Positions 54,593 through 62,862 of a stretch of DNA of 64,000 bases are shown here, piece after piece (the stretch's first letter is position 1; each line of letters begins with the position of its first letter). This DNA comes from PLanc-01 sp034678485 (GTDB lineage Bacteria > Planctomycetota > Phycisphaerae > Sedimentisphaerales > Anaerobacaceae). The stretch is from positions 26,307-90,306 of the forward strand of contig JAXDBU010000113.1 of the NCBI GenBank assembly GCA_034678485.1, read 5' to 3'. The position numbers were made by a program, and so were the translations under genes. The notes under the pieces are model-generated. The model saw only the letters and a program-made list of their open reading frames with translations, did no database searches and was not told the DNA's origin.

Positions 54593-55993
54593 ATGACAAA
54601 GAGAGAAGGCAGAAAGTGGATCGCAATCGGGGCCACGGTCGTGAGCCTGTTGATCGCGGTTTTCATTCTCGCCAGTTGCACCAAACAGACACAGGTCCGC
54701 GGCAGCCGCGAGAAGGCCCTTTCCCAGGACGAGCGGATGGACTGGTGGCGTGACGCCCGGTTCGGCCTGTTCATTCACTGGGGGGTCTATGCCGTCCCAG
54801 CCGGCACGTACAACGGCGAGCGAATCGCCGGTGGCGGCGAATGGATCATGAACCAGGCCAAGATCCCGGTCAAGGACTATGAGAAGTTCGCAGGCCAGTT
54901 CAATCCCATGGGGTTTCGCGCCGATCAGTGGGTCCGGCTTGCCAAGAACGCAGGCATGAAGTACATCGTGATCACGAGCAAACACCACGACGGTTTCTGT
55001 CTGTGGGATTCCAAGGTCACCGAATGGGACATCATGGACGCAACGCCGTTCAAACGGGACATTCTCAAGGAGCTGTCCGTCGCCTGCAAGAAGCAGGGCG
55101 TCAAGCTGTGCTTCTACCATTCGATCATGGACTGGCACCATCCGGACGCCCAAGGCGCATGTTATCCCGACTATAATGGGGGAACGAACTCCCATTTCGG
55201 TCGGTACGCGGAGCATTACCTCAAGCCGCAGCTCGCTGAGCTGGTGACCAACTACGGCCCGATCGGCGTGCTCTGGTTCGACGGCGAATGGATCAAGGAC
55301 TGGACCGAGCCGCAGGGCAAGGACCTTTACGCTTACGTCCGCAGCCTCCAGCCTTCGATCATCGTCAACAACCGCGTGGGCAAGGGCCGCAAGGGCATGG
55401 AGGGCCTCAGCGCTGGCGCCGAGTACGCAGGCGATTTCGGCACGCCTGAGCAGCAGGTGCCCCCGGAAGGTCTTCCCGGCGTGGACTGGGAAACCTGCAT
55501 GACAATGAACGACACGTGGGGCTTCAAGTCCTATGACGACAAGTGGAAGAGCAGCGAGGACCTGATCCGCATGCTCGCGGACATCGCCAGCAAAGGCGGC
55601 AACTTCCTGTTGAACGTCGGTCCGACGCCGGAGGGGCTCATCCCAGAGCCCAGTGTCGAACGACTCAACGCGATGGGCAAGTGGATGGCCGTCAACGGCG
55701 AGAGCATCCACGGCACCACGGCCAGCGTGATCGGTCGCCCGGACTGGGGCCGTTGCACCGTCAAAGGCAACAAGCTGTACCTGCACGTATTCGACTGGCC
55801 GGCCGATGGTTCACTCCGAGTGCCCCTGGCCAAGGGCGAGATCAAGAAAGCATACCTGTTGGCAGACAAGAAACAGGCAGGTCTTCCGGCGACTCGCAAC
55901 GGGGAGAACGTGACGATCTCTCTGGGCGGTCAAGCGCCGGATTCGGTCGACAGCGTTGTCGTACTCGTACTGAAATCAAGTGAATCGATATAG
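54593..55993 (+). CDS. GH29 alpha-L-fucosidase lipoprotein
   Basis: A 466-residue enzyme with lipoprotein-like signal (VVSLLIAVFILASCTK). GH29 features are WWRDARFGLFIHWGVYAVPAGTY, YIVITSKHHDGFCLWDSK, CFYHSIMDWHHPD and the nucleophile Asp in LWFDGEW (about residue 230). The active-site start RFGLFIHWG is highly characteristic. The C-terminal third is the usual beta-sandwich (GRPDWGRCTVKGNKLYLHVFDWPADG). It removes alpha-fucose from glycans outside the cytoplasm. It lies 47 bp after groEL1 and 31 bp before groES, an unusual place. Confidence 0.94.
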   Translation: MTKREGRKWIAIGATVVSLLIAVFILASCTKQTQVRGSREKALSQDERMDWWRDARFGLFIHWGVYAVPAGTYNGERIAGGGEWIMNQAKIPVKDYEKFAGQFNPMGFRADQWVRLAKNAGMKYIVITSKHHDGFCLWDSKVTEWDIMDATPFKRDILKELSVACKKQGVKLCFYHSIMDWHHPDAQGACYPDYNGGTNSHFGRYAEHYLKPQLAELVTNYGPIGVLWFDGEWIKDWTEPQGKDLYAYVRSLQPSIIVNNRVGKGRKGMEGLSAGAEYAGDFGTPEQQVPPEGLPGVDWETCMTMNDTWGFKSYDDKWKSSEDLIRMLADIASKGGNFLLNVGPTPEGLIPEPSVERLNAMGKWMAVNGESIHGTTASVIGRPDWGRCTVKGNKLYLHVFDWPADGSLRVPLAKGEIKKAYLLADKKQAGLPATRNGENVTISLGGQAPDSVDSVVVLVLKSSESI

Positions 55994-56024
55994 GCAACAC
56001 CTGTAGGAGAAGGAGTAACGCAGT

Positions 56025-56315
56025 ATGGAACTCAGACCTTTGGATGATAGAGTGGTGATCAAACCGTCACAGGCCCAGGACAAGACCGCCGGTGGCATTT
56101 TCCTGCCCGACACCGCCAAGGAGAAACCCCAGATCGGCAAGATCGTCTGGGTCGGCCCGGGCAAGGTCCAGGACAACGGCAAGCGCACTCCCGTGTCCGT
56201 GAAGAAGGACGACGAGGTCGTGTACGGCAAGTACATGGGCAACGAGATCGAGATCGACGGCCAGAAGTACGTCATCATCAAGGAAAGCGACCTGCTGGGC
56301 GTCCTGGAGAAATAA
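56025..56315 (+). CDS. groES: 10-kDa co-chaperonin GroES
   Basis: 96 residues with the family pattern MELRPLDDRVVIKPSQAQDKTAGGIFLPDTAKEKPQIGKIVWVGPGK and the end YVIIKESDLLGVLEK. The mobile loop (QDKTAGGIFLPD) is intact. It caps the GroEL ring. GGAGAAGGAG precedes the ATG. Followed by a perfect hairpin and then groEL2. Confidence 0.97.
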   Translation: MELRPLDDRVVIKPSQAQDKTAGGIFLPDTAKEKPQIGKIVWVGPGKVQDNGKRTPVSVKKDDEVVYGKYMGNEIEIDGQKYVIIKESDLLGVLEK

Positions 56316-56332
56316 CAGTCACGGCAACCAAG

Positions 56333-56355
56333 CGTCCCGACGAGCCGTCGGGACG
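56333..56355 (+). terminator. 10-bp perfect hairpin between groES and groEL2
   Basis: CGTCCCGACG (56333-56342) and CGTCGGGACG (56346-56355) form a perfect stem with a three-base loop AGC, followed by GTTCTTT. It could be a partial terminator or an mRNA-processing and stabilising hairpin that sets the GroES to GroEL2 ratio. Confidence 0.6.
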
Positions 56356-56377
56356 GTTCTTTACGAGGAAACAGAAC

Positions 56378-58000
56378 ATGGCAAAACAACTGATGTTCGA
56401 CGATATCGCACGGACCGAACTGCGGGAAGGACTCAAGCAGTTGGCCTCGGCGGTGAAAGTCACTCTCGGCCCCACCGGCCGAAACGTCGTGCTCCACAAG
56501 AGCTGGGGTTCGCCGAGGGTCACCAAGGACGGCGTCTCGGTGAGCAAGGAGATCGAACTGCCTGAGCCGTTCAAGAACATGAGCGCCAAGATGGTCAACG
56601 AGGTCGCCAACAAGACGTCCGACGTGGTCGGCGACGGGACGACGACATCCATCGTGCTGGCCGAGGCAATCTATCTCGAAGGGCTCAAGTATGTCACGGC
56701 GGGCATCAACCCGATGTCTTTGAATCGCGGGATTGCCAAGGCCGCCGAGATCGCATGCGACTTCATCAAAGACGCCGGCGTACCCGTCAAAGGTCATGAC
56801 GACATTGCCAAGGTCGCCGCAATCAGCGCCAACAATGACGCCGCAGTCGGGGAAATCCTCGCCCAGGCAATGGACGCCGTCGGCAAGGAAGGCGTGATCG
56901 AGATCGAGGAAGGCAAGGGCGTCGAAAACGAGCTGACTCTCGTCGAGGGCATGCAGTTCGACCGCGGATACATCTCCCCCTACTTCGTCACGAATCCCGA
57001 GACGCTCGAGACCGTGTTCGAGGACGCGTACATCCTGTTGCACGAGAAGAAGATTTCCAATATCCGGGAGTTCGTCCCACTGCTGGAGAAGATGGTCCAC
57101 ATGGGCCGTCCGTTGCTGGTGGTCGCCGAGGACGTCGAGGGCGAAGCCCTGGCGGCCCTGGTGATCAACCGCCTGCAGGGCGTGCTGAAGATCTGTGCGG
57201 TCAAGGCCCCCGGCTTCGGCGACCGGCGCAAGGCCATGCTGCAGGACATCGCCATCCTGACCGGCGGCCAGGTCATCACGGAAGACCTCGGCATCAAGCT
57301 GGAGAATGTCGAGGTCTCGCAACTGGGCCAGGCCAAGCGAATCGTGGTGACCAAGGACAACACGACGATCATCGAAGGCGCCGGGAAGAAGAAGGATATC
57401 CAGGCCCGTTGCGACCAGATTCGCGCCCAGATCGAGAAGACCACGAGCGATTACGACCGCGAGAAACTCCAGGAGCGTCTGGCCAAGCTGACCGGCGGCG
57501 TCGCTGTGGTCCACGCCGGGGCCCCCACCGAAACCGAGATGAAAGAGCGCAAGGACCTGCTCGATGACGCGCTCCATGCGACGCGAGCCGCGGCGGCCGA
57601 GGGCGTCGTTCCCGGCGGCGGCGTCATCTTCCTGCGGGCGATCAAAGAAGTCGAAAAGGCTCGGACCAAGGCCAAGGGCGACGAGAAGATCGGCTTCGAC
57701 ATCGTCGTCAAGGCGTTGAAATCGCCGACAGGGCAGATCGTGGACAACTCCGGCGAGCAAGGCGAGGTGGTCGTCGCCGAGCTGATCGAGAAGCTGGAGA
57801 AGGAAAAGAACGTCGGCTACAACGCCAATACCGGCGAGTACGTCGACATGTTCAAGGCCGGCATCATCGACCCGGCCAAGGTGGCTCGCACCGCGTTGGA
57901 GATGGCTGCGTCCGTAGCCGGCCTGATGCTGACCACGAACGTGCTGATCACCGAGCTAAAGGAAAAAGAGCAAGAGCCGATCCACGGCTCCGTCAGGTAA
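56378..58000 (+). CDS. groEL: 60-kDa chaperonin GroEL, paralogue 2
   Basis: A 540-residue chaperonin adjacent to groES. ATP site KVTLGPTGRNVVLHKSWGSPRVTKDGVSV and GDGTTTSIVLAEAI; apical domain VEGMQFDRGYISPYFVTNPETL; VVPGGGVIFLRA. Its C-terminus (TELKEKEQEPIHGSVR) lacks the Gly/Met-rich tail found in paralogue 1. Tail loss is known in specialised GroEL copies. It is probably co-transcribed with groES. Confidence 0.96.
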   Translation: MAKQLMFDDIARTELREGLKQLASAVKVTLGPTGRNVVLHKSWGSPRVTKDGVSVSKEIELPEPFKNMSAKMVNEVANKTSDVVGDGTTTSIVLAEAIYLEGLKYVTAGINPMSLNRGIAKAAEIACDFIKDAGVPVKGHDDIAKVAAISANNDAAVGEILAQAMDAVGKEGVIEIEEGKGVENELTLVEGMQFDRGYISPYFVTNPETLETVFEDAYILLHEKKISNIREFVPLLEKMVHMGRPLLVVAEDVEGEALAALVINRLQGVLKICAVKAPGFGDRRKAMLQDIAILTGGQVITEDLGIKLENVEVSQLGQAKRIVVTKDNTTIIEGAGKKKDIQARCDQIRAQIEKTTSDYDREKLQERLAKLTGGVAVVHAGAPTETEMKERKDLLDDALHATRAAAAEGVVPGGGVIFLRAIKEVEKARTKAKGDEKIGFDIVVKALKSPTGQIVDNSGEQGEVVVAELIEKLEKEKNVGYNANTGEYVDMFKAGIIDPAKVARTALEMAASVAGLMLTTNVLITELKEKEQEPIHGSVR

Positions 58001-58015
58001 CTGCTGACCTGTGAG

Positions 58016-58180
58016 GGGTCAGCCACAGAGGACCCAGAGGGCCCAGAGACATATGAAGGCAAGACGTTGAGAGGTTCGGAGGTTTCGAGGACCGGACTAT
58101 CCCTTCGTCGTGCCTTCTCACCCTTTGATCTCGCTGCCTTCCGTCTTCTCTGGGATCTCTGTGTCCTCTGTGGCTGACCT
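58016..58180. repeat. intergenic inverted repeat (CACAGAGGACCCAGAGG type)
   Basis: The left arm GGTCAGCCACAGAGGACCCA (58017 on) is nearly the reverse complement of the right arm ending TGTGTCCTCTGTGGCTGACC (to 58179), with about 30 of 34 positions matching. The arms enclose about 95 bases and the right arm is followed by TTTTTACC. It sits directly before dnaJ and could be a mobile palindrome or a terminator. Confidence 0.75.
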
Positions 58181-58188
58181 TTTTACCT

Positions 58189-59322
58189 ATGGCTAAACGG
58201 GATTACTATGAAGCCCTCGGGGTGGAGAAGACCGCCTCGGAGGACGAGATCAAGCGCGCCTATCGGCGGATGGCGATCAAGTATCACCCCGACAAGAACC
58301 CCGGCAACAAGGAAGCGGAGGCGAAGTTCAAGGAATGCGCCGAGGCCTACGAGGTGCTCAGCGACGCCGAGAAGCGCCGGCAGTATGACCAGTACGGCCA
58401 TGAAGGTCTCCGTGGGACCGGCATGCACGACTTCTCGCGGATGAACGTCGAAGACATCTTCAGCATGTTCGGCTTCGACGATTTCTTCGGCAGTGTCTTT
58501 GGCGGCGGCGGGCGTCGCGGCACAAGGCGAGCCGGCCCGGCCAGAGGCTACGACCTCGAAACAGGGGTCGAACTGACTCTCAACGAGATCGCCAGTGGCA
58601 CGGAAAAGACCATCGAGTTCACCCGGCAGGATCGCTGTCCCGACTGCAACGGCAGCGGCGCCGCGCCGGGCAGCAAGCCAATTCGCTGCCCCGTCTGCGG
58701 CGGCAGAGGCCAGGTCGCCAAGGGTGGCGGATTCTTCCAGATGGTCTCCACCTGTCCGCAATGCCAAGGCAGCGGCCACGTCGTCCAGACCCCCTGTTCG
58801 AACTGCCGCGGGAGCGGACGCGTGCCCAAGAAACGAACCGTAACGATCAAGATCCCGGCGGGCGTGCACGAAGGTCAGGGAATCCGCGTCGGTGGTGAGG
58901 GCGAGCCCGGCCGCGACGGTGGACCAAACGGCGACTTGTATTGCTATGTCCGCGTCAAGCCGCACGAGTTCCTCGAACGCGATGGAAATGACCTGATCGC
59001 CGTGGTCCCGATTACCTTCACGCAGGCGGCGCTGGGCGCGTCCATCGAGGTACCCACCCTGGATGGGACGCGGCAGCTCAAGGTCCCGGCCGGCACACAG
59101 TACGGCAGCACCTTCCGGATTCGTGAACAGGGACTGCCCGACATCCGCACGGGCCGCAGCGGCGATGAGATGGTCCACGTGACCATCGAGACTCCGACCA
59201 ATCTCAACGACCGACAGGAGGAGTTGCTGAGAGAATTCGCCAAGACGGAAAATCGGCACGTTTCCCCGAAATCCCAGGGGTTCTTCGACAGACTGAAACG
59301 ACATTTCGGTAGCCACGCATGA
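58189..59322 (+). CDS. dnaJ: chaperone DnaJ
   Basis: A 377-residue Hsp40. J domain (YYEALGVEKTASEDEIKRAYRRMAIKYHPDKNPGNKEAEAKF, HPD at about 33-35), Gly/Phe linker (MFGFDDFFGSVFGGGGRRG), four zinc-finger repeats CPDCNGSG, CPVCGGRG, CPQCQGSG and CSNCRGSG, then the C-terminal substrate-binding domain. It stimulates DnaK ATPase. Four-base overlap (ATGA) with grpE; dnaK is not in the window. Confidence 0.97.
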   Translation: MAKRDYYEALGVEKTASEDEIKRAYRRMAIKYHPDKNPGNKEAEAKFKECAEAYEVLSDAEKRRQYDQYGHEGLRGTGMHDFSRMNVEDIFSMFGFDDFFGSVFGGGGRRGTRRAGPARGYDLETGVELTLNEIASGTEKTIEFTRQDRCPDCNGSGAAPGSKPIRCPVCGGRGQVAKGGGFFQMVSTCPQCQGSGHVVQTPCSNCRGSGRVPKKRTVTIKIPAGVHEGQGIRVGGEGEPGRDGGPNGDLYCYVRVKPHEFLERDGNDLIAVVPITFTQAALGASIEVPTLDGTRQLKVPAGTQYGSTFRIREQGLPDIRTGRSGDEMVHVTIETPTNLNDRQEELLREFAKTENRHVSPKSQGFFDRLKRHFGSHA

Positions 59323-59939
59323 GTGACAAAACGAAGAGACAATCGAACGAGCAGGAGCCGCAGAGCCAGGACGTGCAGACCCCAGCCGAGACTGCCGACG
59401 AGCATGTGCAGGAACTCGACAGCCTGCGGAAGGAAAAGGAGGAACTGTTCGCCAAGCTGCAGCGCGTCTACGCGGACTACGCGAATTTCCAGAAACGGGT
59501 TCCCAAGCAGATCAGCGACTCGGTGAACTATGAGAAGGAGAGAATTCTCAAGTCACTCCTGCCCATCCTGGACAACTTCGAACGAACGCTCAATGCAGAG
59601 GGGTCCTCCCAGAATCTGGAAGCCTTTGTCAAGGGCGTCGAAATCATTCGCGATCAAATGCTGGGCATCATGAAGTCGCACGGTGTCGAGGCGATCCAGG
59701 CCGTCGGGGAGAAGTTCGACCCCGAGAAACACGAGGCCATGCTGCGAAAGCACGAATCAGACCAGCCCGACGACGCCATTCTGGAGGAGTTTCAGAGAGG
59801 ATACAAGCTGGAGGACCGAATCCTGCGGCCCAGCCGTGTAGCGGTGAACAAGGTCCCACAAGAACCGAAGAAACCGTCCTGCGATCAGGGCACGGAGGCG
59901 ACACAGGACGATTCAGAACAACAAGGCAACGGGGAGTGA
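59319..59939 (+). CDS. grpE: nucleotide exchange factor GrpE
   Basis: 206 residues. An N-terminal acidic, Gln-rich segment is followed by a coiled coil (VQELDSLRKEKEELFAKLQRVYADYANFQKR) and the C-terminal beta domain with the family phrase AIQAVGEKFDPEKHEAMLR, EEFQRGYKLEDRILRPSRVAV. It releases ADP from DnaK. It overlaps dnaJ by 4 bp, so the two are translationally coupled. Confidence 0.96.
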   Translation: MSDKTKRQSNEQEPQSQDVQTPAETADEHVQELDSLRKEKEELFAKLQRVYADYANFQKRVPKQISDSVNYEKERILKSLLPILDNFERTLNAEGSSQNLEAFVKGVEIIRDQMLGIMKSHGVEAIQAVGEKFDPEKHEAMLRKHESDQPDDAILEEFQRGYKLEDRILRPSRVAVNKVPQEPKKPSCDQGTEATQDDSEQQGNGE

Positions 59940-59944
59940 CAGTC

Positions 59945-60274
59945 ATGCCGACGTATGAGTACGTGTGTGAAGCGTGTGGTCATGCATTCGACGAGTTCCA
60001 GAGCATCACGGCCAAGCCGCTGCGGAAGTGCCCCCAATGTGGCAAATCGGCCCTCAAGCGTCTGATCGGGACCGGCGCCGGGATTCTCTTCAAGGGTTCC
60101 GGCTTCTACTGCACCGACTACCGCGGCGAGAGCTACAAGAAGGCGGCCGGCAGCGAATCCGCCACATCCACGACCAAGACTGCTGAGAAGAAGCAAGCCA
60201 AGACCGAGAGCACCGCCGCACCGGCAGCGACCAAGACCGAGAGCAGTTCCGCCCAGAAGAAGAGATCGGCATAG
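59945..60274 (+). CDS. FmdB-type zinc-ribbon protein
   Basis: A 109-residue protein with the FmdB/CxxC signature PTYEYVCEACGHAFDEFQSI...CPQCGKSALKRLIGTGAGILFKGSGFYCTDYR. The four cysteines of the zinc ribbon are intact. The C-terminal third is a Lys/Ala/Thr-rich tail (TTKTAEKKQAKTESTAAPAATK). The start ATG lies five bases after grpE. The function of FmdB-like regulators is poorly known; the position suggests a stress or folding role. Confidence 0.88.
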   Translation: MPTYEYVCEACGHAFDEFQSITAKPLRKCPQCGKSALKRLIGTGAGILFKGSGFYCTDYRGESYKKAAGSESATSTTKTAEKKQAKTESTAAPAATKTESSSAQKKRSA

Positions 60275-60322
60275 AGCGCCTCTCCCGAGCAAATCCCTCT
60301 GCCCTGTGACACATTTTTGTGC

Positions 60323-60351
60323 TTGACATTAGTTCTATATAGTATTATACC
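60323..60351 (+). promoter_or_regulatory. candidate sigma-70 promoter of the PNPOx/marR pair
   Basis: Perfect -35 TTGACA at 60323-60328, 17-bp spacer, and -10-like TATACC at 60346-60351. The region is strikingly AT-rich compared with its surroundings. Confidence 0.65.
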
Positions 60352-60361
60352 TTATAGAACT
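60331..60361. promoter_or_regulatory. 9-bp inverted repeat, likely MarR operator
   Basis: AGTTCTATA (60331-60339) and TATAGAACT (60353-60361) are perfect reverse complements spaced by 13 bp. They cover the spacer and -10 of the promoter. A repressor binding here would block RNA polymerase. The MarR-family gene 580 bp downstream is the natural candidate. Confidence 0.65.
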
Positions 60362-60419
60362 GACTGGCCGGCCGTCGGCTCAGACCATCGACAGGGGAAC
60401 AGAAGACAGGAGAGCCACC

Positions 60420-60893
60420 ATGAACCAGCCAAGTTCGAACGATGTCCGCCAGACATGCCTGAAGCTGATAGGCGAGGCGCCGGTCTGCTATCTGACCACC
60501 CTCGATGCGGACGGATACCCGAACACCACCGCCTTGGGCAATCTCCGATGTGCCACGGAATTCCCCGCCCTCGCGGAGTTCCAGGGCGAGTGCGGGGACG
60601 GATTCACGTTCTTCATGAGCACCGACATGCGATCGGAAAAGATTGCCCGCATCCGCGCCAATCCCAAGGCAGCAGTCTATGTGTGTGATCCCAAACAGAC
60701 CGTCGGCTTCACAGTTGCCGGTGAGGTCGAGATCGTGGAGAATCGACAGATCAAGGACCGCCTGTGGCAGAAGGACTGGACCATGTTCTTCCCGAGCGGG
60801 CCGCAGGGGCCGGAATACGGGATCATCAAGCTCGTCCCGAGAATGGCCAGGGGCTGGTGCCGGACCGAGCCGTTTGTGATGAGGCTGACATAG
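60420..60893 (+). CDS. pyridoxamine 5'-phosphate oxidase-like flavin-binding protein
   Basis: A 157-residue split-barrel protein (PNPOx-like/GNAT-unrelated FMN-binding family). Elements are PVCYLTTLDADGYPNTTALGNLR, FTFFMSTDMRSEKIARIRANPKAAVYVCDPKQTVGFTVAGEVEIVEN and IIKLVPRMARGWC. It probably binds FMN or F420/heme and reduces a small electrophile or dye. It is the first gene of a two-gene unit with a MarR regulator under an operator-like palindrome. Confidence 0.82.
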   Translation: MNQPSSNDVRQTCLKLIGEAPVCYLTTLDADGYPNTTALGNLRCATEFPALAEFQGECGDGFTFFMSTDMRSEKIARIRANPKAAVYVCDPKQTVGFTVAGEVEIVENRQIKDRLWQKDWTMFFPSGPQGPEYGIIKLVPRMARGWCRTEPFVMRLT

Positions 60894-60937
60894 AACGGGA
60901 ATCCGCGTCGGTTGTCCGCGACGCGGGACATGTGACC

Positions 60938-61399
60938 ATGGCAAAAGCGATGAAACAGCAGCATCAGGGCGGCTTCCTCGTGGCCAAGCTGCACCAGCTC
61001 GGCGGGCGGATCTTCGCTCGCCTGCTCAAAGAGCACGGCGTGGACCAGATCAATCCGGCTCAAGGTCGAATCATGTTCGTCCTGTGGCGCGAGGACGGCA
61101 TCCCCATCCATGAGCTGGCCCGGCGGACCAAGCTCGGCAAGTCCACGCTGACCAGTATGCTGGACCGCCTCGAACGCGCAGGCATGCTCGAACGGGCGCC
61201 CGACCCGAAGGATCGCCGCAAGATCCTCATCCGCCGGGCCATGAAGGACAAAGCCCTTGAAAGGCTCTATGTGCAAGTCTCCGAGGAAATGACGCGGATC
61301 TGGTATCGCGGCTTCACCAATGAGCAGATCCAGACTCTCGAACGGGACCTGCAGCGGATCCTCGACAACCTCACGGACTATGAAGCGAACGCGACGTAG
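60938..61399 (+). CDS. MarR-family transcriptional regulator
   Basis: A 153-residue winged-helix regulator. HTH segment PIHELARRTKLGKSTLTSMLDRLERAGMLERAPDPKDRRKILI is characteristic, with the wing DPKDRRK. The N-terminal and C-terminal helices serve dimerisation. The ATG at 60938 is chosen; a longer frame upstream overlaps the PNPOx gene. It probably represses its own operon at the AGTTCTATA/TATAGAACT palindrome; ligand unknown. Confidence 0.9.
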   Translation: MAKAMKQQHQGGFLVAKLHQLGGRIFARLLKEHGVDQINPAQGRIMFVLWREDGIPIHELARRTKLGKSTLTSMLDRLERAGMLERAPDPKDRRKILIRRAMKDKALERLYVQVSEEMTRIWYRGFTNEQIQTLERDLQRILDNLTDYEANAT

Positions 61400-61735
61400 A
61401 GCCCGGCCGGGCTGCAGGACCGTTCTTGCGACCACTCACATGGCGACGAGGCACGGGCCGGGCACTGTCCTTCCTGCGCAGCAGGAATCCAGGAACCGTG
61501 GGACTTGGGACGCCCTGGAGAGTGGATGCCCGCTTCCGCGGGAATAACATTCCAGGGGCTCCGTGTACCCCTGCCGTACCCGCGCAGATGCGGACATGCA
61601 CCCGCCTGGGGGGAGCGGGTGCGGAAACCGTTGCCAATGACCGAATGTCGCGGTAGGATGCACCTGTTGGGTCCGGAGCACGAGAGATGCGCGACCCTTA
61701 TTGGCGACCCCGCTGCAACAGGAAGGAGAACCGAC
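61400..61735. other. 336-bp spacer containing a dispersed repeat
   Basis: No gene. Its middle is the HSRESGNP/VIPAEAGI-type repeat listed separately; the right part holds only the ribosome site GGAAGGAG of the aminopeptidase gene. Confidence 0.5.
61471..61553. repeat. VIPAEAGI-type dispersed palindromic repeat
   Basis: Contains the two small hairpins CCTGC-GCA-GCAGG (61473-61485) and CCCGC-TTCC-GCGGG (61529-61542) within AATCCAGGAACCGTGGGA...GTGGATGCCC. On the - strand one frame reads NVIPAEAGIHSPGRPKSHGSWIPA, the translation typical of the widespread REP-like repeat in environmental genomes. Non-coding in reality. Confidence 0.75.
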
Positions 61736-62740
61736 ATGGGAACGCTCGAAGAAGGCGTCAGACAGGCGATTGACAACTGCTTGAAGGTCAAGAAGGGCGA
61801 CCAGGTCGTCGTCATCACCGACCGGGAGAGCCTGGAAATCGGTTCCGGCCTGCGAGCGGCCGCGGAGAAGAAGGCCGGAACGGCCGCGAGGTTCTTCATC
61901 ATGGAGGATTTCGGCCCGCGTCCCATCCCCTTCCCGCAGGAGATCCAGGAGGTCCTGGACGGGACGACGGTCAGCATCTATGCAGCCCAGGGCGCCAAGG
62001 GCGAACTGCAAACCTTCCGTCGCCCGATGCTCGCCGCGATCGACGCCAATCCGAGGATTCGACATGCCCACATGATCGGGATCACTCGCCAGATCATGGA
62101 GGACGGGATGTGCAGCGACTACAAGGAAATCCAGCGGATCAGCAAGCTCGTCTACGAGAAGGTCAGAAACGCCCGCGCGATCCGCGTGACCACGGACAGG
62201 GGCTGCGACTTCACCGCCCAGTTCAGCCCGGACCTCAAGTGGATCATCAGCGACGGGGCCATCAAGCCGAAACACTGGTCGAACCTCCCGGACGGCGAGG
62301 TCTTCACCTGCCCTGCCACCCTCAACGGCCAGGTCGTCATCGACGGCTGCCTCGGCGACTTCTTCACCGAGAAGTACGCCTCCATCGAGGACACGCCGAT
62401 CTGCGTCCAGGTCAAGGACGGCCGCGCAGACCGGGCGAGCCTCCAATGCAAGAATGAGGCGCTCCTCAAGGAATACGGCGACTACGTCTTCGAGAGCGAC
62501 GAGAACAGCAACCGCGTGGGCGAGTTCGCAATCGGGACGAACATCGGTCTGACCCACCTGATCTACAACCTGCTCCAGGACGAGAAATTCCCCGGCGTGC
62601 ACATCGCGTTCGGCAGCTCGTATCCCACCAAGACCGGCGCCACGTGGGACAGCAAGACGCACGTGGACGGCGTTTTGAGGAGCCCGAGCATCTACGTGGA
62701 CGGCAAGCCAATCATGACCAAAGGCACGTTTGATCTGTAG
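61736..62740 (+). CDS. M29-like (AmpS/thermophilic) aminopeptidase
   Basis: A 334-residue protein of the M29/COG2309 aminopeptidase group. Elements are LKVKKGDQVVVITDRESLEIGSGLRAAAEK, the central TTDRGCDFTAQF, DGEVFTCPATLNGQVVIDGC (metal-binding Glu region) and the C-terminal metal site RVGEFAIGTNIGLTHLI, GVHIAFGSSYPTKTG, WDSKTHVDGVLRSPSIYVDG. It should cleave N-terminal residues from peptides with two metal ions. GGAAGGAG precedes the ATG. The upstream in-frame extension is repeat-derived and discarded. Confidence 0.85.
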   Translation: MGTLEEGVRQAIDNCLKVKKGDQVVVITDRESLEIGSGLRAAAEKKAGTAARFFIMEDFGPRPIPFPQEIQEVLDGTTVSIYAAQGAKGELQTFRRPMLAAIDANPRIRHAHMIGITRQIMEDGMCSDYKEIQRISKLVYEKVRNARAIRVTTDRGCDFTAQFSPDLKWIISDGAIKPKHWSNLPDGEVFTCPATLNGQVVIDGCLGDFFTEKYASIEDTPICVQVKDGRADRASLQCKNEALLKEYGDYVFESDENSNRVGEFAIGTNIGLTHLIYNLLQDEKFPGVHIAFGSSYPTKTGATWDSKTHVDGVLRSPSIYVDGKPIMTKGTFDL

Positions 62741-62862
62741 AATCTCGCCACCCACGCTGAGGGGCAGATTCCCGACAGCACTCGCCGCGGCACACGCAAC
62801 CGGAGCCGGACCTGCAATTGCTGTTGACGCGATTGAAAGGTCGGCCAGATTCCACTGGGCGG

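Noticed and set aside
61371..61637. Small - strand gene after marR
   Set aside because: The frame is the known translation of a REP-like repeat, not a protein gene.
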